From: JBHHYR01 sp046757585
GTDB lineage: Bacteria > Desulfobacterota > Binatia > HRBIN30
Direction of reading: 5' to 3'
Assembly (NCBI GenBank): GCA_046757585.1
Contig: JBHHYR010000111.1
Coordinates: forward strand, 1-12,567
DNA: 12,567 nt
The translations under genes and the position numbers were made by a program. Positions 1-6,912 of this stretch are shown here, one piece after another. Under the pieces are notes generated by a model. It had not been told where the DNA came from and ran no database searches. It saw only the letters and a list, made by a program, of their open reading frames with translations. How positions within the stretch are numbered: the stretch's first letter is position 1; the number at the start of each line of letters is the position of its first letter.

Positions 1-2
1 GT

Positions 3-593
3 CGTTGGGCAGCGTTGCGCGAGCGGTTCGCGCTCGGCGACGCCGAGGGGGAGCAGGCCCAGGATCTTCCTGCCGGTATCCGCCAACGCGCTGGTCTGGC
101 ACTCAGCACCCTGCATCAGCCGCGCGTACTTTTTCTCGATGAGCCGACCGCTGGCGTCGACGTACACAGCCGCGCCCTGTTCTGGACACTCATCCAGGAA
201 GAAGCGGCTGCGGGTGTGACCGTTTTTGTGACCACGCATTTTCTGGAGGAGGCCGATTACTGCGACTGGGTCTGCTTCATCGACGGGGGGCGCGTGATTG
301 CCAACGCCGCGCCTGAGACGCTGCGACGGCGTCATTCGGATGGCTATCGTCTCGAGGCAGCCGTGACACCCGAGGAGCGTGCCACCGCCGTGCGCATCCT
401 GAGCACGTTGGGCAGCCGGATCGAGCATGCGGGCAGTGGCGTGCGCTGCACCGTTGCCGCCCTGGATCCCCTGATTCTCGCCGTCCTCAACCGTCTGGCC
501 GCGGAGTGCCACAGTGCCCGCATCCATATCGAGCAGCCGCAGATGACAGACGTCTTTCGTCGCCTGCTGGCGGCAACAGCGAACGCGGCATGA
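3..593 (+). CDS. ABC transporter ATP-binding protein, YbhF-like, C-terminal part (5' end outside window)
   Basis: This is the C-terminal part of an ABC ATPase that powers export through the two permeases that follow. The frame is open to the left window edge, so the start and Walker A are missing. Seen: a degenerate signature, DLPAGIRQR (nt 63-89), Walker B VLFLDEP followed by the D-loop TAGVD (nt 126-161), and the switch histidine in TTHFLEEADYCD (His codon at 237). The signature lacks the usual LSGG. The pairing of LP-G-QR with TTH-EEA-YCD is what the second nucleotide-binding domain of YbhF-type tandem ATPases looks like (from memory of the family), so the full protein probably has two ATPase domains. 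It ends with a -DVFRRLL- helix usual for export ATPases. The stop overlaps the next start (ATGA at 590). An HlyD-like adaptor gene probably lies further left; that is inference. Confidence 0.9.
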   Translation, partial: RWAALRERFALGDAEGEQAQDLPAGIRQRAGLALSTLHQPRVLFLDEPTAGVDVHSRALFWTLIQEEAAAGVTVFVTTHFLEEADYCDWVCFIDGGRVIANAAPETLRRRHSDGYRLEAAVTPEERATAVRILSTLGSRIEHAGSGVRCTVAALDPLILAVLNRLAAECHSARIHIEQPQMTDVFRRLLAATANAA

Positions 594-1741
594 GCGGGCG
601 CCGGCTGCAGACGCTCATCCGCCGCGAGGTGCGGGCCACTTTCCGCGACCCGTTCACCCTCGGGATTCTGATTGCCGTACCGCTAGTGGCGTTGTTGATT
701 TTTGGCTTCGTACTTTCCACCGAAGTCGACCACCTCGCACTGGGGGTGCTCGACGCCGCCGGCACGCGCGCCAGTCGCCGCTTGGTGGCGGAGCTCAGCG
801 CTGCCGGCACCTTTAACGCGCGCTCCTACGCGACCCGGCAACAGCTCGAGCACGCCCTGGTCTCCGGCGAAATCAGCGTTGGGATTCTCATGCCACCCGA
901 CTTCGGGCGCCGGCGCACCACCCGGACGTCCGAGGGCCCGCCGCAAGTCCGGGTGATCTACGATGGCGGGGAGGCTGTGCTCGCCGGCAACGCGGAGGGC
1001 TTCTTGCGAGGCCTGGTCGAGGCCACGGCTGCCGGCCTCGGCCGGCAAGCCACTGCGCCCCCTCGTGGCGCCCCCTCGGCTAGCTCGCGCACACACAGCG
1101 GCGGCGTTACAGTTGTCAGCCGCGCCCTGTTCAATCCACGTCTGGATGGAAAACTATTCATGGTCTCGGGGACGTTCGGTTTCGTGCTGTCGTTTCTGAC
1201 CGTGCTGATCACCGCGGTGTCCATCGTCAACGAGCGGTTGACGGGCACCTTCGAGCAGCTGCAGGTGACACCCGCGACTGCGGTGGAGATCTTCTTGGGA
1301 AAGATCCTCCCGCTCGGGGCGGTTTTCGCCGGCGACGTGGTGCTCATGGTCCTGGTGGCAGGTGTGACCCTGCACGTGTGGCCGGCGGGCAGCGTGCTCC
1401 TGTTCATCGCGGTCTCGGCGTTTTACGTGCTCGTCTCGCTGGCCATGGGGTTGGTAATCTCCGCGACCTCGGCGACCGCGGCTGAAGCGGTGCAGAAGAG
1501 CGTCTTGTTCAGCATCCCCCTCGTGCAGCTCAGCGGTTTCGCCTTTCCGATTCGGAGCATGCCGCGGCTGTTCCGCTGGATCGCCGAAGTGTTCCCGGCA
1601 ACACACTATATCCGGGTGAGCCGCGCCATCTACCTGCGCGGCGAGGGGCTAGTTCCACTGCTCCCCGAACTCACCTTACTCGTGCTCTTCGGCGTCCTCC
1701 TCATGGTTTACGCGCTACGCAGCATCGAGGCCCGGACATGA
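590..1741 (+). CDS. ABC-2 type permease, YbhS/YbhR-like (first of pair)
   Basis: A 383-aa integral membrane subunit of an ABC exporter. I chose the ATG at 590 because it overlaps the ATPase stop as ATGA and gives the usual N-terminus: a short cytoplasmic segment with RREVRATFRDP just before helix 1 (about residues 23-43). The upstream GTG at 506 would add 28 unlikely residues inside the ATPase gene. Layout: helix 1, then a large extracytoplasmic domain (about 45-195), the family landmark FNPRLDGKLFMVSG before helix 2, then about five more helices, with NERLTGTFEQLQVTPAT in the cytoplasmic loop typical of ABC2_membrane_3 proteins. The domain carries a Ser/Thr/Pro-rich stretch (about residues 150-175) just before the NP motif. 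It probably forms a heterodimer with the next gene. The substrate cannot be told from sequence; relatives export drugs, cations or lipids. Confidence 0.9.
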   Translation: MSGRRLQTLIRREVRATFRDPFTLGILIAVPLVALLIFGFVLSTEVDHLALGVLDAAGTRASRRLVAELSAAGTFNARSYATRQQLEHALVSGEISVGILMPPDFGRRRTTRTSEGPPQVRVIYDGGEAVLAGNAEGFLRGLVEATAAGLGRQATAPPRGAPSASSRTHSGGVTVVSRALFNPRLDGKLFMVSGTFGFVLSFLTVLITAVSIVNERLTGTFEQLQVTPATAVEIFLGKILPLGAVFAGDVVLMVLVAGVTLHVWPAGSVLLFIAVSAFYVLVSLAMGLVISATSATAAEAVQKSVLFSIPLVQLSGFAFPIRSMPRLFRWIAEVFPATHYIRVSRAIYLRGEGLVPLLPELTLLVLFGVLLMVYALRSIEART

Positions 1742-2910
1742 GCGGCGAGTCGCCTGCCTCCATGCGCCGGTCCCACCGCAGTTTTTGGTCAAACGTCGCG
1801 GCGGTGGCCTACAAAGAGGCAAGCGTGCTCCGGCACGATCGCGCTTTGTTGGCGGTGGTGTTCGCGCAGCCGGTGGTGATGTTTGTGCTGTTGGGATACG
1901 CGCTGTCGAATGAGCCAGCGAACGTGCCGTGGGCGATTCTGGACCGGAACCACCAGGCTGTCTCGCGCCGGTTTCTGCAGGAGGTACAGGCCACCGGGTA
2001 CTTCCTGCCGCCGCAGTACGTAGCCAGTTACACGGCGGGGCGTACCCTGCTGCAGCATGGCGCCGCGCTGGCGTTCGTGGTCATCCCCGCCGAGTTTGAC
2101 CGCGCGGTGGAACGTGGCCAGCCGCGCGTACAGTTGCTCCTTGACGGCAGCGATCCACTGTCAGCGGCGCGCATCGGGGCCTACATCAGGCAGGTTGCCG
2201 GCGCGTTCACACTGACGGGAGCCGGAGCGCACCGGCACGATCCGTACGACCTGGTCCGGTCGCTCGGTGCAATCGAGTTGCGGCAGCGCTTCTGGTTCAA
2301 CCCGACGCTGCGCGACAACGAGTTCTTCCTGGCTGCCCTGGCGGGGATGCTGTTGACCAACTTATGCTTGTCAGCGACCAGCCTGGGGTTGGTCGCCGAG
2401 CGTGAAAGCGGTACCTACGAGCAGATGCTGGCGCTGCCAACCACGCCGCTCGAGATTGTGCTTGGGAAGCTCGTGCCCTACGTGGGCATCAGTTACGGCG
2501 TGCTGCTGATCGCCGTGGTCGCGCCCGGTGTGGTGTTCGGCTTCTGGCCACAAGGCAGCTGGCTGGCATTGCTGATTGTAACGTTGCCGTTCGTGCTCGG
2601 ATCGCTGGCGCTCGGCGTCTTCGTCTCGACACTAGCACACACGTCGGCGCAGGCGGTGTTCATCTCCGTGTTCTTCATCCTGCCGTCGTTCGTACTGTCC
2701 GGAGTCATGTTTCCCTACCAGTTCATGCCGCACGGGGTGCGCGAGATCGGCGCCGTCTTACCGCTGCGCTGGTACCAAATCGCACTACGGCGCATCATCG
2801 AGCGGGGCGCCGGGCTCGCTGAGGTCGCCGTCCCGGCGGTGACGCTGGCAGCACTGTTCGGCCTGATCCTGGTGGGAATCCGCTGGAAGATGCAATCACG
2901 CTTGGGCTAG
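1738..2910 (+). CDS. ABC-2 type permease, YbhR-like (second of pair)
   Basis: A 390-aa permease, the partner of the preceding one and coupled to it by another ATGA overlap at 1738. Helix 1 is at about residues 37-57 (LLAVVFAQPVVMFVLLGYAL). An extracytoplasmic domain follows to about residue 180, then the FNPTLRDNEFFLAALAG landmark leading into helix 2, then AERESGTYEQMLALPTTPLE in the cytoplasmic loop, and four further hydrophobic segments. This is the same architecture as its neighbour with clearly diverged sequence, as in YbhS/YbhR pairs. It is the last gene of the plus-strand operon: only 23 bp separate its stop from the stop of the convergent gene at 2934, and I see no terminator hairpin there. 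Substrate unknown. Confidence 0.92.
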   Translation: MSGESPASMRRSHRSFWSNVAAVAYKEASVLRHDRALLAVVFAQPVVMFVLLGYALSNEPANVPWAILDRNHQAVSRRFLQEVQATGYFLPPQYVASYTAGRTLLQHGAALAFVVIPAEFDRAVERGQPRVQLLLDGSDPLSAARIGAYIRQVAGAFTLTGAGAHRHDPYDLVRSLGAIELRQRFWFNPTLRDNEFFLAALAGMLLTNLCLSATSLGLVAERESGTYEQMLALPTTPLEIVLGKLVPYVGISYGVLLIAVVAPGVVFGFWPQGSWLALLIVTLPFVLGSLALGVFVSTLAHTSAQAVFISVFFILPSFVLSGVMFPYQFMPHGVREIGAVLPLRWYQIALRRIIERGAGLAEVAVPAVTLAALFGLILVGIRWKMQSRLG

Positions 2911-2933
2911 CGCCCCTCGCGGGAATTGCCGGC

Positions 2934-3920
2934 TCATTTGCCTTTCTGGTGCATACGGGTGTGGCGGTGTGCCTTGGCCGACTTCACCGGCGTAGACGCC
3001 TGCGTTGGCTGCACCGTTCGCGATCGGGCCGGTGAGACCGTCTTGTGCGGCCCAGGCGTCGGTGTGCCGTGAGCGGCCGGTGTCGTACGCTCCGGCGCGA
3101 GCGTGGCTTTCGCTGCCCTCATGCGCCGTGGCGGCAGCGCAGTCCCTTGCGGTGCGAGTGTTGGCGGCACGGCAGCTTCCGGTGCTTCGAGCGCCCCGGC
3201 GGGCAAACCTTCCTCCAACTGTTCCGGTACCTGCCTGACACGTGCACCTGCAGCGGGCGCCCCTGCCGCGGGTGCCCGTGGTCCGGCGGCGGGCGCCCCG
3301 GGAGCCAAGCCCGGCGGTGCCGCACGGCCTCGAGGCGCGGGAGCGCCTCGCGCTGGGGCGGCAGGGGCCTGCCCACCGCCGCCCCCGCCTGCCGTGGTCA
3401 CGTACAGAGACCCGTTCTGCGTCGAAAACCCCGGTACCCGCTGCCCTGCGGCGTCGGAGAGCACCACCCCACCGATCGCGATGTCGCAGCGCTGGCCGGA
3501 CGGTGGGTTGACAACCGAGAAGCCGCAACAGAACAGCGGCCCGTCTGGGACCGGGTTCGTATCGGACAGAGAAAATAACAAAGCCGTGAGGCAGTCGGGG
3601 TCACCCGAGCAAGGCCCCTGCCCAACGCTCGTCTGAACATTCTTCCCGGTATCAGGGTTCGCGCGGCAGTCAGCACTCGTACCTGAACCGCCATTGACGG
3701 CGGCGCACGTCCCATCCCATCTGAGTTGCATCTGCACGCCCGCAACCCGTTCGTTGCCGCCCGACATGTAGACGCAGATATCGGCGGATTCCCCAGCAGC
3801 TGCGGACCCCGTTCCGATCGCGATCGTGATCGCGGAGACCTCGCGTGCCATCAACATGCCGCTGAAGGCCAAGATGCAGAGCGTGGCGCGCACCGCAGCC
3901 GCCGGACCTTTTCTGTTCAT
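2934..3920 (-). CDS. Secreted Cys-rich protein with cohesin-like domain and Pro/Ala-rich tail
   Basis: A 328-aa exported protein of unknown function. Residues 1-30 form a signal peptide (NRK, hydrophobic core, cleavage likely after VSA). Residues 31-175 have the feel of a cohesin-like beta sandwich: ITIAIGTGSAAAGESADICV, then VAGVQMQLRWD, and a closing GSLYV strand. This domain holds eight cysteines (49, 72, 85, 104, 110, 131, 132, 145), enough for four disulfides. A GGGGGG hinge at about 178-183 leads to a low-complexity tail: Ala/Pro/Gly repeats with APAAGAPAAGAR (185-227), an acidic patch (233-249), then a Thr/Pro-rich basic end rich in His and Lys. The tail could span or bind the cell wall or an acidic polymer; that is inference. 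No dockerin or LPXTG-like sorting motif is seen. The start is fixed by a strong ribosome binding site. It lies 140 bp downstream of fur on the same strand. Confidence 0.8.
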   Translation of the reverse strand: MNRKGPAAAVRATLCILAFSGMLMAREVSAITIAIGTGSAAAGESADICVYMSGGNERVAGVQMQLRWDGTCAAVNGGSGTSADCRANPDTGKNVQTSVGQGPCSGDPDCLTALLFSLSDTNPVPDGPLFCCGFSVVNPPSGQRCDIAIGGVVLSDAAGQRVPGFSTQNGSLYVTTAGGGGGGQAPAAPARGAPAPRGRAAPPGLAPGAPAAGPRAPAAGAPAAGARVRQVPEQLEEGLPAGALEAPEAAVPPTLAPQGTALPPRRMRAAKATLAPERTTPAAHGTPTPGPHKTVSPARSRTVQPTQASTPVKSAKAHRHTRMHQKGK

Positions 3921-3925
3921 GCATT

Positions 3926-3932
3926 CCTCCTT
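3926..3932 (-). promoter_or_regulatory. Ribosome binding site of the cohesin-like gene
   Basis: AAGGAGG lies on the minus strand 5 nt before the ATG at 3920. It decides between this start and a second, out-of-frame ATG at 3924, which would be only 1 nt away from the site. Confidence 0.75.
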
Positions 3933-3987
3933 GGTATCAGGTCGCGATCGGGGCGGACCATATCACGATGCCGGGCACCGTGTGAAC

Positions 3988-4007
3988 ACACCGCCGTCCC
4001 GCGGTGT
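3988..4007. repeat. Inverted repeat between fur and the cohesin-like gene
   Basis: ACACCGC and GCGGTGT form a perfect 7-bp stem around a 6-nt loop. It lies about 70 bp upstream of the cohesin-like start and could be a leader hairpin, an operator, or part of the fur terminator region. No T-run follows on either strand. Confidence 0.35.
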
Positions 4008-4038
4008 CTGCGGCAGGAGGGACAGTAGTTGCCGCACC

Positions 4039-4060
4039 TGCCGCCGTTCTGCAGGCGGCA
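4039..4060 (-). terminator. Hairpin directly after fur, possible terminator
   Basis: TGCCGCC and GGCGGCA pair perfectly over 7 bp around an 8-nt loop, beginning on the base next to the fur stop codon. The position suits a transcription end, but there is no U-tract in the minus-strand direction, so it is at best a non-canonical terminator. Confidence 0.35.
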
Positions 4061-4546
4061 TCAGGCTGGCGGGCGATCCCCAGCGCGCCGGGAGTGCTGT
4101 TGGCAGTCACGACAGAGGCCGTACAGTTCCATTTTGTGGCCGGTAAAGCGGAACCCGAGTCGCCGGGCGACTTCGCTCTGCAAGGCTTCGATCCGGTGTT
4201 CCGTAAACTCGACGATCTTGCCACAACCTTCGCAAATGAAATGATCATGGTGACATCCTTCAGCGAGGCTTTCATAGCGCGCCTCGCCGTCGCGGAAGTG
4301 GCGTTCCACCGCCAGACCGCACTCCGTGAGCAATTTCATCGTGCGGTACACGGTCGCGTAACCGATCCGGGGGTTAATCTGCTTGACCTCGTTGTACAGC
4401 TCTTCCACATTGATGTGACGCTTGGTCGCAAAGAACACCCGCGCGATGTCGTCGCGCTGCGAGGTCGATTTCAGACCCTGGTGACGCAGGTGCTCCTTGA
4501 AGATGGCGAAGCGGTCGGCAGAGGACTTCTGAGCCGGACGCGTCAT
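4061..4546 (-). CDS. fur: Fur-family metal-dependent transcriptional repressor
   Basis: A 161-aa Fur-family regulator. The winged helix spans about residues 15-95, with recognition-helix sequence PRIGYATVYRTMKLL; the C-terminal part is the metal-binding dimerisation domain. All ligands known from E. coli Fur have counterparts: H44, E92, H100, H102 (regulatory site); H99, D101, E120, H137 (second site); and the structural zinc pairs C105-x2-C108 and C145-x2-C148. HHDHFICEGCGK is a classic family match. This favours Fur, though Zur or PerR cannot be excluded. The start is the ATG at 4546, which gives normal family length; a longer frame to 4642 would run into the upstream gene. No clear Shine-Dalgarno is seen. 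The stop of the 107-aa gene is 22 bp upstream, so the two are probably one transcript and translation may be coupled. Confidence 0.95.
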   Translation of the reverse strand: MTRPAQKSSADRFAIFKEHLRHQGLKSTSQRDDIARVFFATKRHINVEELYNEVKQINPRIGYATVYRTMKLLTECGLAVERHFRDGEARYESLAEGCHHDHFICEGCGKIVEFTEHRIEALQSEVARRLGFRFTGHKMELYGLCRDCQQHSRRAGDRPPA

Positions 4547-4568
4547 CCGTTCATCAAAGCAAACAGGA

Positions 4569-4892
4569 TCACGAAGGTATCGCCTGCACAGGCGTAGCGC
4601 GTTCCAAGACCTGCCGCGCCGCCGGGGACAGATAGACCTCATCGAGCGCCCGCCCCGCCAACTCCTCGACCAGGATGTCGATCTGTGCGCTCGGGGCGAG
4701 CCCGCGGTCCAGCAGGATCACCCGCGCATCGCGCACCCGGCAGCTCCCGCTGCGGACACGGTACCCGACCTCGCGCAGCAGCTTCTCCTCGCGCACCTCG
4801 TAACCCAGTCTGGTCGCGGCGCTTTTGAGCTCTTCGAGCAACGCCAGTTGGCGACTAGCACCGAGCGCCGCCTTCTCTTTCTGCCGTCCCAC
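4569..4892 (-). CDS. Conserved hypothetical protein, 107 aa, upstream of fur
   Basis: A small soluble protein with no signal peptide or membrane helix. The core is charged and looks conserved: LGYEVREEKLLREVGYRVRS, then GSCRVRDARVILLDRGL, then a helical end with LSPAARQVLERA. I recall similar roughly 90-110-aa proteins of unknown function in deltaproteobacterial-type genomes, but cannot name a family. I chose the GTG at 4892 (VGRQKEKAALGA) because the first ATG, at 5141, would put about 150 bp inside the divergent stress-protein gene. No strong Shine-Dalgarno precedes the GTG. The stop is 22 bp from fur, so the two are likely co-transcribed. The single cysteine (in GSCRV) and the many Arg/Glu residues are all that hint at chemistry; no function is assigned. 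Confidence 0.75.
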   Translation of the reverse strand: MGRQKEKAALGASRQLALLEELKSAATRLGYEVREEKLLREVGYRVRSGSCRVRDARVILLDRGLAPSAQIDILVEELAGRALDEVYLSPAARQVLERATPVQAIPS

Positions 4893-4908
4893 ATGCCGAT
4901 TCTTACTG

Positions 4909-4923
4909 AAGGGCTTCGCCCTT
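4909..4923. repeat. Inverted repeat in the 107-aa gene / stress-protein divergent region
   Basis: AAGGGC and GCCCTT form a perfect 6-bp stem with a 3-nt loop, in the 99-bp gap between two divergently transcribed genes. It could be an operator or a leader hairpin of the fur operon. It does not look like a Fur box. Confidence 0.35.
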
Positions 4924-4991
4924 GTAAACCCTGGCCCAGGAGGCCACCTTGAAGGTCCGCGTGCGAAAATGGTACACAAGCACCGGACTCG

Positions 4992-5831
4992 ATGATCAAG
5001 ACGATTCTGGTTGGGCTCGACGGCTCCGAACACGCGCGTACGGCAGCGCGCTACGCCTTGTGGCTCGGTGAGCGTCTCTCTGCCACAGTAGTAGGTTTGC
5101 ACGTTGTCGACATCGTCTCCATCGAGGGATCGTTCTTTCACGACATTTCCGGCTCACTCGGGTTCGAACCGTATCTGGACTTCTCCTCGAAAATGCGCGA
5201 GGTGCTGCACGAGCGCGGCACGGTGCTGCTGCAGCAGTTTGCCGACCAGGCGCAGCGGACCAACGTGCGCACCGATACGGTCCTGGGCATGGGCGTGGTG
5301 GCGAATGAGATTGCAGAGCACGCTAAAACGGCCGATCTGGTGGTCATCGGACACCGTGGCATCAACGAAAAGTTCTCGACCGGTTTGCTGGGCAGCACGG
5401 CCGAAAGCGTGACGCGCAAATGTCCCAAGCCGGTGTTCGTCTGCACCATGGGGTTTCGGGAATGCACCAACCCGCTCCTCGCCTACGATGGCAGTCAGCG
5501 GGCAGCTGCCGCCATGCAATCGGCGGCGGAGCTATGCGCCACCTTGGCACTCCCACTCACTGTCGTCACCGTCAACAAGGACGAGGCAGCCGGGCGCAGC
5601 GCCCTGCAGGAGGCCGAATCCTACCTTGGCCCTTACCAGCTGCGCACGAGCTTTGAGCTGCAGCAGACAGGTAACGCTGCCGAGCGCATTGCGAATTTCA
5701 TCAAGGAACGCAGCCACGACCTGCTGTTCATTGGGGCCTATGGTCACAGCCGGATCCTGGAGATGGTGCTCGGCAGCACCACGGAATACGTGCTCCGCCA
5801 TACCCCCTGCCCGGTGTTCTTGAATCGGTAA
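4992..5831 (+). CDS. Universal stress protein with two UspA domains
   Basis: A 279-aa cytoplasmic tandem UspA protein. Domain 1 (about residues 1-152) starts MIKTILVGLDGSEHA and carries GHRG at 120-123 and GS at 134-135. The spacing between them is 10 residues rather than the usual 9 of the G-2x-G-9x-G(S/T) nucleotide motif. Domain 2 (about 160-279) starts with AYDGSQRAAAAM and carries GAYG at 248-251 and GS at 261-262 with the exact 9-residue spacing. Domain 2 is therefore the better ATP-binding candidate and domain 1 may be altered. Domain 1 has a long insertion (about 42-75) as in many large Usp proteins. It is divergent from the fur operon across a 99-bp gap, so the two may share control. 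The exact role is unknown; the family is linked to starvation, redox and envelope stress. Confidence 0.93.
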   Translation: MIKTILVGLDGSEHARTAARYALWLGERLSATVVGLHVVDIVSIEGSFFHDISGSLGFEPYLDFSSKMREVLHERGTVLLQQFADQAQRTNVRTDTVLGMGVVANEIAEHAKTADLVVIGHRGINEKFSTGLLGSTAESVTRKCPKPVFVCTMGFRECTNPLLAYDGSQRAAAAMQSAAELCATLALPLTVVTVNKDEAAGRSALQEAESYLGPYQLRTSFELQQTGNAAERIANFIKERSHDLLFIGAYGHSRILEMVLGSTTEYVLRHTPCPVFLNR

Positions 5832-5869
5832 GCCCGCGCCCCCGGGAGCGTCGTGCGCCCCGCTGGGCT
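5831..5869. terminator. Stem-loop between convergent genes, possible bidirectional terminator
   Basis: AGCCCGCG pairs with CGCTGGGCT (8 bp with one bulged base) around a GC-rich loop. It fills the 37-bp gap between the convergent stress-protein and oxidoreductase stops. There is no T-run on either side, so it is only a candidate. Confidence 0.3.
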
Positions 5870-6813
5870 CAGCGAAACGCCGGCATCACCGTCTCAATGA
5901 AGACGTGCAGGCCATCGATATCGAACGGTGCCCGCAGAGCCAGGATGATCCACTCCGCGCCGCCCGTCACATACTGACCGATCCGGTCGATGACTTGCTG
6001 TGGCGTCCCGATAAGCATGCCGGGCTCGAGAAAGCTCAGCGCTGCCCCGAACTGCTCCCGGAGCGCCGCCCGTTTCCGATGCACCTCCGCTTCGTTGCGG
6101 CCGATGGCCAGACCCAGATTGATGCTGCGTCGGATATCCTGCGGGTCACGCCGCTCCTTCTCGCACCACTGCGTGAGCACCCGATTCTTGTGCGCAAAGA
6201 CGTCGGGGCCGACGAAGGGCACGTTCCAGCCGTCGGTGTAGCGTGCCACCAGGCGAAGCAGCCGCCGCTCGCCCATTCCCCCGAGCCAGATGCGCGGACG
6301 CTTCTGCACCGGCTTGGGGGCACAGCGGGCGTCGGTCAGCTGATAGTACTGTCCGTGAAACGTCGTGCGTTCCTGGCTGAACAGGCTGCGGATGATCTGC
6401 ACTCCCTCTTCCAGCTGGTCGAGGCGATCCTTGATCGGCAAGAACGGAATACCGTACGCGTCAAATTCAATTTGACTCCAGCCGGCACCGAGACCTAGCT
6501 CCATGCGGCCCCCGCTGACGTGATCGACCGTCACCATCGCATTCGCCAGCACAGCGGGATGGCGGTACGCCATGCAATACACCAAGCTACCCACGCGCAC
6601 CTGCCGGGTTTTCGCCGCCAAGGCGGTCATGCTGGACACACCCTCGAAGCACGTGCCCTCTGCATCGCTGGTCCCGATCATCGCCGGGTAGAAATGATCC
6701 CAGATCGAGATCCAGTGGAAGCCGGAACGGTCAGCCAGATGCCATATCTGGCGCAATTCCTCGAAAGTGCAGTTCTGCGGGCCGGTGTGAACACCGAAGA
6801 GCGTCTTACTCAT
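5869..6813 (-). CDS. LLM-class (luciferase-like) oxidoreductase, probably F420-dependent
   Basis: A 314-aa soluble TIM-barrel protein of the bacterial luciferase-like superfamily. Seen in order: a first strand FGVHTGPQ, the SIWDHFYP segment (37-43), the highly typical RHPAVLANAMVTVDHVSGGR (84-103) followed by ELGLGAGW, then KDRLDQLEEGVQIIRSLF, PRIWLGGMGERRLLRLVARYTDGWN (173-197), and a C-terminal GTPQQVIDRIGQYVTGGAEW. The GWN segment and overall pattern fit F420-dependent members better than the FMN-dependent luciferases, but cofactor choice is inference. The substrate is unknown. I chose the ATG at 6813 because the protein then begins like its family. An ATG at 6912, directly adjacent to the upstream stop (TAAATG), would add 33 basic residues and cannot be fully excluded. 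Confidence 0.9.
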   Translation of the reverse strand: MSKTLFGVHTGPQNCTFEELRQIWHLADRSGFHWISIWDHFYPAMIGTSDAEGTCFEGVSSMTALAAKTRQVRVGSLVYCMAYRHPAVLANAMVTVDHVSGGRMELGLGAGWSQIEFDAYGIPFLPIKDRLDQLEEGVQIIRSLFSQERTTFHGQYYQLTDARCAPKPVQKRPRIWLGGMGERRLLRLVARYTDGWNVPFVGPDVFAHKNRVLTQWCEKERRDPQDIRRSINLGLAIGRNEAEVHRKRAALREQFGAALSFLEPGMLIGTPQQVIDRIGQYVTGGAEWIILALRAPFDIDGLHVFIETVMPAFR

Positions 6814-6912
6814 GTCTGGTTTGGCCCATGTCTGGCGTACCGCTTTCTGAATCCGGCGAGGGACAATAGCGCAGCGCCAGCGAATCCCGCAAGCAGAACG
6901 CCGCAAGGGCAT

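Noticed and set aside
506..589. Longer start (GTG at 506) for the first permease
   Set aside because: It would add 28 residues inside the ATPase gene; the ATG at 590 overlaps the stop as ATGA and gives the normal family N-terminus.
3240..3368. Tandem DNA repeat or CRISPR-like array
   Set aside because: The repetition is at the protein level (Ala/Pro/Gly codons) with irregular units, not exact DNA repeats with spacers.
3005..3636. Several long plus-strand frames opposite the Pro/Ala-rich region, up to 177 aa
   Set aside because: They mirror the GC-rich repeat of the secreted protein, are Arg/Ala/Pro-biased, and have no domain or good ribosome binding site.
3921..4060. Fur box in front of the cohesin-like gene
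   Set aside because: I found no match to the GATAATGATAATCATTATC-type site in this gap or in the 4893-4991 gap.
4949..4978. TTGAAG-18 bp-TACACA as a sigma-70 promoter for the stress protein
   Set aside because: It matches the consensus at only 4/6 and 3/6 positions and would leave an almost absent leader before the ATG at 4992.
4893..5141. Longer start (ATG at 5141) for the 107-aa protein
   Set aside because: It would lie antisense to the first 150 bp of the universal stress protein gene, and the added residues look non-protein-like.
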